The notes under the pieces were generated by a model. That model was given only the letters and a program-made list of their open reading frames with translations. It was not told the origin of the DNA and made no database searches. Shown here in pieces: positions 27,354-35,928 of a stretch of 62,739 bases of DNA (the stretch's first letter is position 1; every line of letters starts with the position of its first letter). The DNA is taken from NCBI GenBank assembly GCA_030148025.1, contig JASBUG010000007.1, positions 1 to 62,739 on the forward strand, given 5' to 3'. The DNA comes from Flavobacteriaceae bacterium (GTDB lineage Bacteria > Bacteroidota > Bacteroidia > Flavobacteriales > Flavobacteriaceae). The position numbers and the translations under genes were made by a program.

Positions 27354-27779
27354 ATTGTCCCCTTGAGGGGACTTTAGGGGTATAAAAAAATGAGAAACAA
27401 AATAATTCCATATAATCCAAAACTAAAAGAATACGCAAGGCAGCTAAGAAAAAATAGTACCTTGGCTGAAGTTCTGTTATGGAAGAATATTAAAAATAAA
27501 GCTTTAGGTGTTCAATTTCACAGGCAGGTGCCAATGCTAGACTATATTGTAGATTTCTATTGCCACGAAATCCAGCTTGCAATAGAAATAGATGGAAATT
27601 CTCATGACTACAGATATTTTGAAGATATAAATAGACAAAATAAATTAGAAGAATATGACGTCCAATTTATTAGGTTTTCAGATAATAATATAAAGAATAA
27701 CATTTTTAGTGTTTTATTAGCATTGGAAGAAAAAGTAAAAACTTTGAGAACACCCCTAAAGTCCCCTCAAGGGGACAAT
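27354..27779 (+). mobile_element. Candidate DUF559 nuclease cassette with 28-bp inverted repeats
   Basis: A perfect 28-bp inverted repeat bounds the nuclease coding part: left arm 27354-27381, right arm 27752-27779. Each arm contains its own hairpin GTCCCC-TTGA-GGGGAC (27357-27372) or GTCCCC-TCAA-GGGGAC (27761-27776). The single gene within is a DUF559 endonuclease whose frame runs through the right arm into the dehydratase. Mobility is inferred; no target duplication was identified. Confidence 0.6.
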
Positions 27780-28712
27780 TTAAAAGAAACCCTGATACAA
27801 GTACATAATCGAGTGAAGCCTTATATTCACCGAACACCTGTGTTATCATCTCAATTAATAAATGAAGTGGTTGGCGCTAAAGTGTATTTTAAATGTGAGA
27901 ACTTCCAAAAAATGGGGGCTTTTAAAATGCGAGGCGCAGCCAATGCAATTTTGAATTTGTCGAATGACGAACGAGATAAAGGTGTGGTAACACACTCTTC
28001 AGGAAATTTTGCGCAAGCATTGTCATTAGCAGCCAATAAAATTGGTGTTGATGCTTATATCGTAATGCCAGAAAATGCACCTCAAGTAAAAAAGAATGCT
28101 GTAAAGGGCTATAAAGGAAATATAGTAGAAAGTGAATCTACACCTATAGCTAGAGAGCAAATGGCAGAAAAGGTCAAACAGGAAACAGGAGCTACTTTCA
28201 TTCACCCTTCAAACGATGATGATGTGATACATGGGCAAGGTACAGCAGCTATAGAATTATTAGAAGACCAACCGCAATTGGATTATATATTCACGCCTGT
28301 TGGAGGCGGAGGACTGGTTGCAGGCACTGCTTTAGCAGCAAAATATTTTTCAGATAAATGTAAAGTTATTGGAGGCGAACCTGCAAATGCAGATGATGCC
28401 TTTCGTTCCATGCAAAGTGGAAAAATAGAGTACAATGAATCGGTAAATACGATTGCCGATGGTTTACGAACCAATTTAGGGGACAGGAATTTTCCAATCG
28501 TTAAAGAAGATGTAGAGCGCATCATTTTGGTGGAAGAAGAAGAGATTATAGAAGCAATGAGATTGGTTTGGGAACGTATGAAAATAATCATTGAACCATC
28601 AAGTGCTGTAGCTTTTGCTGCATTATTAAAGGAAAAAGAACAGTTTAAAAATAAAGAAGTCGGAATTATAATTTCCGGGGGAAATGTAGATGTAACAAAT
28701 CTACCTTTTTGA
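27390..28712 (+). CDS. Fused DUF559 endonuclease domain / serine-threonine dehydratase
   Basis: 440 residues. Residues 1-120 form a DUF559 domain (Vsr-like PD-(D/E)xK fold: LLWKNIKNKALGVQFHRQVP, DYIVDFYCHEIQLAIEIDGNSH, VQFIRFSD). Residues 121-130 are the translated right inverted repeat (RTPLKSPQGDN). Residues from about 131 are a fold-type II PLP enzyme with the Lys in GAFKMRGAANA, SSGNFAQALSLAA and TPVGGGGLVAG, of threonine/serine dehydratase type. No ATG, GTG or TTG lies between the repeat and the dehydratase domain, so the original start has been lost and the domain is made only as a fusion. Whether it remains active is unknown. Confidence 0.88.
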   Translation: MRNKIIPYNPKLKEYARQLRKNSTLAEVLLWKNIKNKALGVQFHRQVPMLDYIVDFYCHEIQLAIEIDGNSHDYRYFEDINRQNKLEEYDVQFIRFSDNNIKNNIFSVLLALEEKVKTLRTPLKSPQGDNLKETLIQVHNRVKPYIHRTPVLSSQLINEVVGAKVYFKCENFQKMGAFKMRGAANAILNLSNDERDKGVVTHSSGNFAQALSLAANKIGVDAYIVMPENAPQVKKNAVKGYKGNIVESESTPIAREQMAEKVKQETGATFIHPSNDDDVIHGQGTAAIELLEDQPQLDYIFTPVGGGGLVAGTALAAKYFSDKCKVIGGEPANADDAFRSMQSGKIEYNESVNTIADGLRTNLGDRNFPIVKEDVERIILVEEEEIIEAMRLVWERMKIIIEPSSAVAFAALLKEKEQFKNKEVGIIISGGNVDVTNLPF

Positions 28713-28716
28713 CAAA

Positions 28717-28771
28717 TGTCATCCTGAACTGTCACACTGAACGCAGTCGAAGTGTTGTTTCAGGATCTCAT
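28717..28771. repeat. Type-1 repeat module, copy C (long form)
   Basis: Same as 7818-7873 with GAACGCAGTCGA internally, directly after the dehydratase stop. Confidence 0.85.
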
Positions 28772-28782
28772 TATAATTTTAC

Positions 28783-28848
28783 TGTCAGTTTGAGCATTGC
28801 CAAAAACAAAATACTTTTTGTTTGTAGGTAGCTTACGAAGTAAGTCGA
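28783..28848. repeat. 66-bp repeat, second copy
   Basis: Starts TGTCAGTTTGAGCATTGCC and ends GAAGTAAGTCGA; contains an imperfect hairpin CAAAAACAAAATACTTTTTG. It matches 25070-25135 with only a few differences. The 199-base dehydratase-paaH gap consists of this, copy C, an AT-rich spacer and a type-2 hairpin. Confidence 0.8.
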
Positions 28849-28890
28849 GAGCAAAGTGAAATTTGAAATATAAGTTTAATATAAAAGATA

Positions 28891-28904
28891 CCCACTTTTG
28901 TGGG
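28891..28904. repeat. Type-2 hairpin repeat before paaH
   Basis: CCCAC-TTTT-GTGGG, ending seven bases before the paaH ATG. A GTG in the right arm is in frame with paaH but is not the start. Confidence 0.8.
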
Positions 28905-28911
28905 CAAAAGT

Positions 28912-30081
28912 ATGAACGTAGGAATCATAGGGTCAGGAACAATGGGAAGTGGTATTGCACAAGTAGCTGCCACTGCTGGTTGTAGTGTGAAATTGTATGA
29001 CACAAATACTGCTGCTTTAGATAATGCAAAAGCAGCATTAGATAAAATATTAAACCGCCTTGTCGAAAAGGGTAGAATTGATGCTGGAGAGAAAAGCAGA
29101 ATTCAAGATAATATTCAATATGTAGATAGCTTACAGAGTTTAAGTGATTCAGATTTAACAATTGAAGCGATTATAGAAAACCTAGAGATCAAACAAAAGG
29201 TGTTTTCAGAATTGGAAACATATGTTTCAGATGACTGTATTATAGCTTCAAATACGTCTAGTTTATCAATTGCATCTATAGCATCGTCTTTACAGAAACC
29301 TGAACGTTGTATTGGAATTCACTTTTTCAACCCTGCACCATTAATGCGACTGGTTGAGGTGATTCCTGCTGTACAAACGTCAAAGGAAGTATTGGATAAA
29401 TCAGTAGCGATAATAAACAATTGGAAAAAAACAGTTGCCGTTGCAAAAGATACACCTGGGTTTATTGTAAACCGTGTGGCGAGACCTTTTTATGGAGAGT
29501 CTCTTAGAATTTACGAAGAAGGACTTGCCAATTTTGCAACCATAGATTGGAGTTTAAAATCTTTAGGAGGTTTTAGAATGGGACCATTTGAATTAATGGA
29601 TTTTATTGGAAACGATGTGAATTATACGGTTACTGAAACCGTGTTTACAGCGTTCTATTTCGATGCTCGATACAAACCATCATTTACTCAAAAGCGTTTA
29701 TCTGAAGCAGGTTATTTAGGAAGAAAAACTGGAAAAGGGTATTATGACTATAATGAAAATGGAAAGGTTGTCATTTCGAACGAAGGTGAGAAATCTCATA
29801 ATGATAAGCTAGCACAATACATTTTCGATCGTGTTTTAGTAATGCTTATTAATGAAGCAGCTGATGCATTGTTTTTAAATATAGCTTCAGCTGAGGATAT
29901 TGATAATGCCATGACCAAAGGAGTAAATTATCCAAAAGGCTTATTGGCTTGGGCAGATGAAAAAGGAATTGACTGGTGCGTTTCAAAATTAGATGAGCTT
30001 TATAATGAGTATCATGAAGATAGATATCGCTGCAGTCCGTTGTTGCGTAAAATGAATAGAGAGAACAAAACATTCTTTTAA
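28912..30081 (+). CDS. paaH: 3-hydroxyadipyl-CoA dehydrogenase PaaH
   Basis: 389 residues from the ATG at 28912 (MNVGIIGSGTMGSGIAQVAA); the in-frame GTG at 28900 is in the hairpin. The N-terminal Rossmann domain binds NAD; the catalytic His is in IGIHFFNPAPLMRLVEVI, and KDTPGFIVNRVARPF plus two C-terminal 3HCDH helical domains follow. It oxidises 3-hydroxyadipyl-CoA to 3-oxoadipyl-CoA. Its stop overlaps the paaI start (TAATG), so the two are coupled. Confidence 0.94.
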   Translation: MNVGIIGSGTMGSGIAQVAATAGCSVKLYDTNTAALDNAKAALDKILNRLVEKGRIDAGEKSRIQDNIQYVDSLQSLSDSDLTIEAIIENLEIKQKVFSELETYVSDDCIIASNTSSLSIASIASSLQKPERCIGIHFFNPAPLMRLVEVIPAVQTSKEVLDKSVAIINNWKKTVAVAKDTPGFIVNRVARPFYGESLRIYEEGLANFATIDWSLKSLGGFRMGPFELMDFIGNDVNYTVTETVFTAFYFDARYKPSFTQKRLSEAGYLGRKTGKGYYDYNENGKVVISNEGEKSHNDKLAQYIFDRVLVMLINEAADALFLNIASAEDIDNAMTKGVNYPKGLLAWADEKGIDWCVSKLDELYNEYHEDRYRCSPLLRKMNRENKTFF

Positions 30082-30491
30082 TGAAAGGAGAACGAATTCC
30101 ATACAAAATGCTAAGTCAAGATGCCTACAGTAAATGGTTAGGTATCGAGATTTTGGAATCCGAAATTGGTAGAGTGAAGATCGCTATGACCATCCGTAAA
30201 GAAATGCTCAATAGCATGAATTATGCACATGGTGGCATTAGTTATTCTTTGGCTGATACTGCTTTCGGGTTTACATCAAATACACATGGGAAGTATGCGG
30301 TATCTATTGAAACGAGTATCAACCATATAGAAGCATTAGAAGAAGGCGATTATTTAGTTGCCGAATGTGTTATTGAAAAAGTGAATAACAAACTTGGGTT
30401 TAACGTTGTTGAGGTAAAACGAGGTGATGATTTGGTAGCGCTTTTTAAAGGTGTGGTTTATAGAACATCCAAGGATTGGACAAAAGATTAA
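30081..30491 (+). CDS. paaI: Hydroxyphenylacetyl-CoA thioesterase PaaI
   Basis: 136 residues, hotdog fold. The PaaI active-site signature NYAHGGISYSLADTAFGF is present with its Asp. In the pathway PaaI hydrolyses dead-end CoA thioesters and frees CoA. It overlaps paaH by one base. Confidence 0.93.
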   Translation: MKGERIPYKMLSQDAYSKWLGIEILESEIGRVKIAMTIRKEMLNSMNYAHGGISYSLADTAFGFTSNTHGKYAVSIETSINHIEALEEGDYLVAECVIEKVNNKLGFNVVEVKRGDDLVALFKGVVYRTSKDWTKD

Positions 30492-30503
30492 AATATAGTG
30501 TTT

Positions 30504-30530
30504 TGTCATTCCGCATGTGATGCGGAATCC
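30504..30530. repeat. Type-1 repeat module, copy F (short form)
   Basis: TGTCATTCCGCATG followed by TGATGCGGAATCC, stem ATTCCGCA/TGCGGAAT. The following spacer has TTGAAGT and leads into a type-2 hairpin. Confidence 0.8.
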
Positions 30531-30561
30531 AGATTGAAGTAAAAAATTAATTAAAAAGACA

Positions 30562-30575
30562 CCTGCTTTTGCAGG
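30562..30575. repeat. Type-2 hairpin repeat before paaJ
   Basis: CCTGC-TTTT-GCAGG, ending six bases before the paaJ ATG. Confidence 0.8.
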
Positions 30576-30581
30576 CATAAA

Positions 30582-31790
30582 ATGAAAGAAGCATATATTA
30601 TAGACGGAGTAAGAACTCCAATAGGAAAATTTAAAGGGACACTTGCAGCAGTTCGTACCGATGATCTTGGAGCCTTAGTAATTAAGGAAGTTGTTGAACG
30701 TAATCCGAATATTCCAAAGGATGCTTATGACGATGTTATTATGGGATGTGCTAATCAGGCAGGAGAAGATAATCGTAACGTAGCACGAATGTGTTCTCTG
30801 TTAGCTGGATTACCTTATTCAGTTCCAGGAGAAACAGTTAATCGTTTATGTAGCTCTGGCTTATCAGCAATTATTCATGCAAATCGTGCTATTAAAGCTG
30901 GCGATGGTGATGTGTTTATTGCTGGTGGTGTAGAGAATATGACTCGCGGACCATACGCAATTGCGAAACCTTCATCTGCTTTTGGAACAGATGCAAAGAT
31001 GTATGATACGAGCTTTGGTTGGCGTTTTATCAATCCGAAAATGCACAAAATGTTTGGAACAGATAGTATGGGGAATACAGCCGAAAACTTAGTGGAGAAA
31101 TACAATATCTCTCGCGAAGATCAGGATGCATTCGCATATTGGAGCCAAATGAAGGCAACCAAAGCACAAGAAAATGGTCGTTTAGATAAGGAAATAGTAA
31201 ATGTTGAAATTCCTCAGAGAAAAAAGGATCCAATCATTTTTTCTAAGGACGAATTTGTAAAACCAACAACCACAAAAGACATATTAGCAAAACTACGTCC
31301 TGCATTTAAGAAAGAAGGCGGAAGCGTAACTGCTGGGAATGCATCTGGATTAAATGATGGTGCTGCAGCAACTATTATTGCTTCAGAAGACGCAGTAAAG
31401 AAATATAATTTAAAGCCTATGGCAAGAATAGTAAGTTCTGCCGTTGCAGGTGTAGAACCAAAGATCATGGGAATTGGTCCTGTAGAAGCATCTAAAAAAG
31501 CATTAGAAAAAGCTGGTTTGAGATTAGAAGATATGGACATAATCGAGATCAATGAAGCATTTGCATCTCAGGTGTTAGCATGTACAAGAGAATTAGGTTT
31601 AGCCGACGATGATAAAAGAATTAATCCTAATGGAGGTTCTATAGCAATAGGTCATCCCTTAGGAGTTACAGGAACCAGAATAGCTTATACCGCTGCTTTA
31701 GAATTACAAGAACAACAAAAACGATATGCGTTAATAACCATGTGTGTTGGTGTGGGACAAGGTTATGCAGCAATCATTGAAAGAGTATAA
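30582..31790 (+). CDS. paaJ: 3-oxoadipyl-CoA / 3-oxo-5,6-dehydrosuberyl-CoA thiolase PaaJ
   Basis: 402 residues, thiolase II. Catalytic residues are visible: nucleophile Cys in NRLCSSGLSAI, His in GHPLGVTGTR and the second Cys in MCVGVGQG. It makes the two thiolytic cleavages that yield acetyl-CoA and succinyl-CoA. Long thiolases in a paa cluster are PaaJ/PcaF type; the cluster position supports this over a generic acetyl-CoA acetyltransferase. Confidence 0.93.
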   Translation: MKEAYIIDGVRTPIGKFKGTLAAVRTDDLGALVIKEVVERNPNIPKDAYDDVIMGCANQAGEDNRNVARMCSLLAGLPYSVPGETVNRLCSSGLSAIIHANRAIKAGDGDVFIAGGVENMTRGPYAIAKPSSAFGTDAKMYDTSFGWRFINPKMHKMFGTDSMGNTAENLVEKYNISREDQDAFAYWSQMKATKAQENGRLDKEIVNVEIPQRKKDPIIFSKDEFVKPTTTKDILAKLRPAFKKEGGSVTAGNASGLNDGAAATIIASEDAVKKYNLKPMARIVSSAVAGVEPKIMGIGPVEASKKALEKAGLRLEDMDIIEINEAFASQVLACTRELGLADDDKRINPNGGSIAIGHPLGVTGTRIAYTAALELQEQQKRYALITMCVGVGQGYAAIIERV

Positions 31791-31796
31791 ATGACT

Positions 31797-31847
31797 TGTC
31801 ATTCCGCACTGTCCCACTGAGCGCAGTCGAAGTGTGATGCGGAATCC
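31797..31847. repeat. Type-1 repeat module, copy D
   Basis: TGTCATTCCGCACTG at left and TGATGCGGAATCC at right, with the inner CACTGAGCGCAGTCGAAGTG unit. The outer arms are those of the short form (GCGGAAT), the inner unit that of the long form, so the module is a mosaic. Confidence 0.85.
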
Positions 31848-31863
31848 AGGAATAATAATAAGA

Positions 31864-31881
31864 TTTCCACTGTTGTGGAAA
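31864..31881. repeat. Type-2 hairpin repeat before paaZ
   Basis: TTTCCAC-TGTT-GTGGAAA, perfect 7-bp stem, 18 bases before the paaZ ATG. Confidence 0.8.
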
Positions 31882-31899
31882 CGATAAATAAATTTATCG

Positions 31900-34392
31900 A
31901 TGAAAAAAATACAACATTACATCACAGGGCAATGGTTAGAAGGAACAGATGAAGGTACTCCTGTGTTTGATGCAGTTACAGGAGAGGTAATTGCAAATTC
32001 AGCAGTAGAAGGTTTAAATATTCCTGATGCTTTACAATATGGTAGAGAAAAAGGAAATGCTTTAAGAAAGATGACTTTTCAAGAGCGTGGAAATATGCTT
32101 AAGAAATTAGCATTATATCTTACTAAACGCAAAGAAGCTTTTTATGAACTAAGCTATAGAACAGGAGCAACAAAAGTTGATAGTTGGATAGATATTGAAG
32201 GAGGTTTTGGTAATCTCTTTGCTAATGCATCACTTAGAAAATTATTTCCTAATCAACCGTATCATGTAGAGGGAGAACCTATCGACTTATCTCGTGGTGG
32301 TCGTTTTATGGCACATCACATTATGGTACCTAAAAAAGGTGTTGCAGTTCACATAAATGCGTTTAATTTCCCTGTTTGGGGAATGCTTGAAAAGTGTGCT
32401 GTAAACTGGATGGCTGGAGTGCCTGCTGTGGTTTTACCTGCACCATCATCATCCTATTTAGCTGAGGCAGTTGCTAGAGAAATTATCAATTCAGGAATTT
32501 TACCTGAAGGCGCATTACAAATTATAAATGGTACTGTAAAAACCATTTTAGATACTGTAGAGTCTCAGGATGTAGTGACCTTCACAGGGTCTGCTGCAAC
32601 AGGTCGTATTCTTAAAGCACATCCAAGAATTATTCAAGAAGCAGTACCATTTACAATGGAAGCAGATTCATTAAATGCTTCTATTTTAGGTGAAGATGCT
32701 GTTCCTGGAACACCAGAGTTTGATATTTTTATTAAAGAAGTTCGCAAGGAAATGACAGTTAAAGCAGGACAAAAGTGTACTGCTATTCGTCGTATTGTTG
32801 TACCAGAGAATTTGGTTGAAGATGTTCAAATAGCTTTAGGTAAAGCATTAGATAAAGTTACCATTGGAGACCCAAGATTGAAGGAAGTAAGAATGGGATC
32901 TTTGGTAAGTAAACAACAAGTTGAAGCAGTTAGAAATTCGGTTCAAGATATTGCTAAAGAAGCGCAAATTGTTTACGGAAGTTTAGATAAAATAGAAACT
33001 ATAGGAGCAGATGCTAAAAAAGGTGCATTTATAAGTCCAATTTTATTAAGGGCAGATAATCCTTTTGAAAGTACAATAATTCACGAGCGTGAAGCATTTG
33101 GTCCAGTAAGTACTATAATGCCATACAAGACTATAGAAGAGGCTGTTACTTTATCTCATATGGGTAAAGGATCTTTAGTGTCTTCAATAATTACGAATGA
33201 TGATACAATTGCTAAAGAATATGTGGTAAATGCTGCAAGTCATCATGGTAGAATACTAGTGCTGAATCGTGAAAATGCTAAAGAAAGTACTGGTCATGGT
33301 TCACCATTACCAACATTGGTTCATGGAGGCCCAGGACGAGCAGGTGGAGGTGAAGAAATGGGAGGAATGCGCGGTGTAAAACACTATTTACAACGTACAG
33401 CCATTCAAGGAACACCTACTACTTTAACAGAAATCACAGGAATATATCAACCTAATTCAAAATATAAAGAAGCTGAACAACATCCTTTTAAATATCATTG
33501 GGAAGATATAGAACCAGGTATGTCGCTAAAAACACATAAGCGTACCATAACAGATGGAGATATTGTCAACTTTTCAAATTTAACTTGGGATCATTTTTAT
33601 GCACATACAGACATCACATCTTTAGATGGAAGTATTTTTGAAAAACGAACAGCTCATGGCTATTTCATTCTAGCAGCAGCAGCTGGATTGTTTGTATATC
33701 CTAATAAAGGTCCAGTTGCGGCGAATTACGGATTAGAAGATTGTCGTTTTTTACGACCTATTTACCATAACGATACTATTTCTGTAAGATTGACTTGTAA
33801 GCAGAAGATTGATAGAGATTCTCGCGGACCAGAATTACCTTCGGGAATTGTAAAATGGTATGCTGAAGTATTTGATGCTGAAGAAGAATTGGTAGCTATC
33901 GCAACTGTATTGACGATGGTTCAAAAGAAAAATCCGTTTGCTACTATAAACAAGCAAACAGTTGAGGATTACTTGAGGAAACTATCAGAAGATACTAAAC
34001 CACAATGGGGAAGTATGTCTGCACAAGGGATGGTGGAGCATTTAGAATATTCGTTACGTATTTCAACAGGTGAAATTCAGGATTTTGATATTGAAACACC
34101 AGAGAATATTTTAGAAAAAGTGCATGACTCATTGTATAATCATAGAGCAATGCCAAGAAATTTTGAAGCGCCTATGGTTTTTGCTAATTCTTTTGAAACA
34201 TTAAAACATGAATCATTGTCGAAGGCAAAACAAGAATTATTAAAGGCCTACGATGAGTTTGAAACTTACTTTAAAGAAAATAAAGGCGCAATATTAAAGA
34301 ATGCAGTGTTTGGAAACTTAAATAAGTTTGAATGGGACTTATTTCACACAAAGCATTTTAATCATCATTTCGAACAATTTGGATTAATATAG
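31900..34392 (+). CDS. paaZ: Bifunctional PaaZ with extra C-terminal DinB/DUF1569-like domain
   Basis: 830 residues; E. coli PaaZ has about 680. Residues 1-520 are an aldehyde dehydrogenase (VHINAFNFPVWGMLEKC, FTGSAATGR, catalytic Cys in KAGQKCTAIRR, HEREAFGPVS). Residues about 530-685 are a MaoC-type hydratase (GDIVNFSNLTWDHFYAHTD, RTAHGYFILAAAAGLF). Together they open oxepin-CoA and oxidise the aldehyde. The last 140 residues are an additional helical domain with MSAQGMVEHLEYSLRIS, FGNLNKFEWDLFHTKH and NHHFEQFG, resembling DUF1569/DinB metal-binding proteins. No stop or repeat separates it, so it is a genuine fusion, of unknown purpose. Confidence 0.95.
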   Translation: MKKIQHYITGQWLEGTDEGTPVFDAVTGEVIANSAVEGLNIPDALQYGREKGNALRKMTFQERGNMLKKLALYLTKRKEAFYELSYRTGATKVDSWIDIEGGFGNLFANASLRKLFPNQPYHVEGEPIDLSRGGRFMAHHIMVPKKGVAVHINAFNFPVWGMLEKCAVNWMAGVPAVVLPAPSSSYLAEAVAREIINSGILPEGALQIINGTVKTILDTVESQDVVTFTGSAATGRILKAHPRIIQEAVPFTMEADSLNASILGEDAVPGTPEFDIFIKEVRKEMTVKAGQKCTAIRRIVVPENLVEDVQIALGKALDKVTIGDPRLKEVRMGSLVSKQQVEAVRNSVQDIAKEAQIVYGSLDKIETIGADAKKGAFISPILLRADNPFESTIIHEREAFGPVSTIMPYKTIEEAVTLSHMGKGSLVSSIITNDDTIAKEYVVNAASHHGRILVLNRENAKESTGHGSPLPTLVHGGPGRAGGGEEMGGMRGVKHYLQRTAIQGTPTTLTEITGIYQPNSKYKEAEQHPFKYHWEDIEPGMSLKTHKRTITDGDIVNFSNLTWDHFYAHTDITSLDGSIFEKRTAHGYFILAAAAGLFVYPNKGPVAANYGLEDCRFLRPIYHNDTISVRLTCKQKIDRDSRGPELPSGIVKWYAEVFDAEEELVAIATVLTMVQKKNPFATINKQTVEDYLRKLSEDTKPQWGSMSAQGMVEHLEYSLRISTGEIQDFDIETPENILEKVHDSLYNHRAMPRNFEAPMVFANSFETLKHESLSKAKQELLKAYDEFETYFKENKGAILKNAVFGNLNKFEWDLFHTKHFNHHFEQFGLI

Positions 34393-34395
34393 TTT

Positions 34396-34471
34396 TGTCA
34401 TTCCGCACTTGATGCGGAATCCACTATGAAGTAATAATTAAAATAGATTCCTGCTTTCGCAGGAATGACAA
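34396..34471 (+). mobile_element. Complete composite palindromic element (MITE-like) before a crotonase gene
   Basis: Starts TGTCATTCCGCA and ends TGCAGGAATGACA-like with 9-bp perfect terminal inverted repeats TGTCATTCC/GGAATGACA. Internal order is type-1 module copy G (34396-34422), spacer with ATGAAGT, and type-2 hairpin ATTCCTGC-TTTC-GCAGGAAT (34447-34466). The next ATG is eight bases beyond its end. Confidence 0.7.
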
Positions 34472-34479
34472 TAAAAAAT

Positions 34480-35232
34480 ATGAGTGACCCATACGTAAAA
34501 CAACATATAGAAAACGGAATAGGATACATCGAGTTTTTTCATCCTGCTCATAATTCCTTACCGGGAGATATCTTATCAGAATTAGCGCAAACTATTACTG
34601 AGGCAGGTACTAATGATGAGATTAAAGTTATTGTGCTAAAAAGTGGAGGAGCAAGAACCTTTTGTGCGGGAGCAAGTTTTAAAGAACTTATAAATATCAA
34701 TGATGAAGAAACTGGAAAGGTATTTTTCTCAGGCTTCGCTAATGTGATCAATGCCATGCGAAAGTGTCCAAAATTTATTATTGGTCGTGTGCAAGGTAAA
34801 ACTGTAGGAGGAGGTGTAGGATTAGCGTCTGCTACCGATTATTGTATGGCTACTAAGTTTGCTTCAATTAAGCTGAGTGAACTAAATGTTGGTATTGGAC
34901 CTTTCGTGGTTGGACCAGCAGTACAGAGAAAACTTGGTTTAACTGGCATGTCGCAAATAGCGATAGATGCTAATTCTTTTTATTCAGCTGAATGGGCGAG
35001 ACAAAAAGGGCTTTTTGCACAAGTTTTTGAAAGCACCGAGGAGTTAGATGAAGGTGTTAAAGCATTTGCTGAGAATTTATGCAGTTATAATCCTGAAGCT
35101 ATGAAAGAAATGAAAGCAATGTTCTGGAAAGGAACAGAACATTGGGATGAGTTGCTTATTGAAAGAGCAAAAATAAGTGGAAGATTAGTGTTGAGTGAGT
35201 TTACAAAAGAAACATTAAAAAGATTTAAATAA
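34480..35232 (+). CDS. Enoyl-CoA hydratase/isomerase family protein, probable PaaF function
   Basis: 250 residues from the ATG at 34480 (MSDPYVKQHIENG); the ATG at 34465 is in the palindrome. Crotonase fold with GYIEFFHPAHNSLPG, ARTFCAGASFKEL (CoA/oxyanion loop), QGKTVGGGVGLASATDYCMA and LSELNVGIGP. Divergent from PaaG. In the pathway the open step is hydration of 2,3-dehydroadipyl-CoA (PaaF); that assignment rests on context. Other enoyl-CoA substrates are possible. Confidence 0.8.
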   Translation: MSDPYVKQHIENGIGYIEFFHPAHNSLPGDILSELAQTITEAGTNDEIKVIVLKSGGARTFCAGASFKELININDEETGKVFFSGFANVINAMRKCPKFIIGRVQGKTVGGGVGLASATDYCMATKFASIKLSELNVGIGPFVVGPAVQRKLGLTGMSQIAIDANSFYSAEWARQKGLFAQVFESTEELDEGVKAFAENLCSYNPEAMKEMKAMFWKGTEHWDELLIERAKISGRLVLSEFTKETLKRFK

Positions 35233-35235
35233 TAA

Positions 35236-35266
35236 TGTCATTCTGAGCGAAGCGTGAGAATCTCAT
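35236..35266. repeat. Type-1-like repeat, GTCATTCTGAGCG form
   Basis: TGTCATTCTGAGCGAAGCGTG then AGAATCTCAT, with outer arms ATTCT/AGAAT and inner GAGCGAAGCGTGA. It is three bases after the crotonase stop. Confidence 0.7.
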
Positions 35267-35315
35267 AAAAAAGATTATTGCGTTATATCTCTCTTTATAA
35301 TGGGAAATAGATAAT

Positions 35316-35912
35316 ATGATTTATTCATTCAAAGGATACATACCAGTAGTTCACGAAAGCAGTTTTGTACATCCATTGGCTGCCGTAACTGGCAATGTCA
35401 TTATTGGAAAGAACTGTTATATAGGTCCTGGAGCGGCTATTCGCGGTGATTGGGGACAAATTATTTTAGAAAATGGTGTTAATGTACAAGAGAACTGTAC
35501 TGTGCACATGTTTCCAGGGAAATCTATCCTTTTAAAGGAAAGTGCACATATTGGTCATGGTGCTGTAATTCATGGTGCCAATATTGGAAGAAATGTATTG
35601 GTTGGAATGAATACTGTAATTATGGATGATGCCGAAATAGGTGATGAAAGTATTATTGGTGCAATGGCATTTGTAAAAGCTGAAACTATTATTCCTAAAA
35701 GAAGCTTAGTAGTTGGTAATCCAGCTAAAGTAATAAAAGAAGTGTCAGACGATATGATCGCATGGAAAACTAAAGGAACACAATTGTACCAGCAGTTACC
35801 TAGTGATTGTCATGAGAGTCTGAAAGAAGTAGAACCATTAAGAGAGGTTCCAAAGAATTTGAAGAAACAAGAAGCATTTTATGATACGCTTCGAGATTTC
35901 TTGAAAAAATAA
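35316..35912 (+). CDS. paaY: PaaY-like left-handed beta-helix thioesterase
   Basis: 198 residues. Hexapeptide repeats of the gamma-carbonic-anhydrase/transferase type (VTGNVIIGKNCYIGPGAAIR, HIGHGAVIHGANIGRNVLVG), with His residues in NCTVHMF, HIGHG and IHG positions for zinc. PaaY is a trimeric thioesterase that rescues CoA trapped in side products of the paa pathway. Length and end-of-cluster position fit. Confidence 0.9.
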   Translation: MIYSFKGYIPVVHESSFVHPLAAVTGNVIIGKNCYIGPGAAIRGDWGQIILENGVNVQENCTVHMFPGKSILLKESAHIGHGAVIHGANIGRNVLVGMNTVIMDDAEIGDESIIGAMAFVKAETIIPKRSLVVGNPAKVIKEVSDDMIAWKTKGTQLYQQLPSDCHESLKEVEPLREVPKNLKKQEAFYDTLRDFLKK

Positions 35913-35928
35913 TAATACGTCACTTCGA

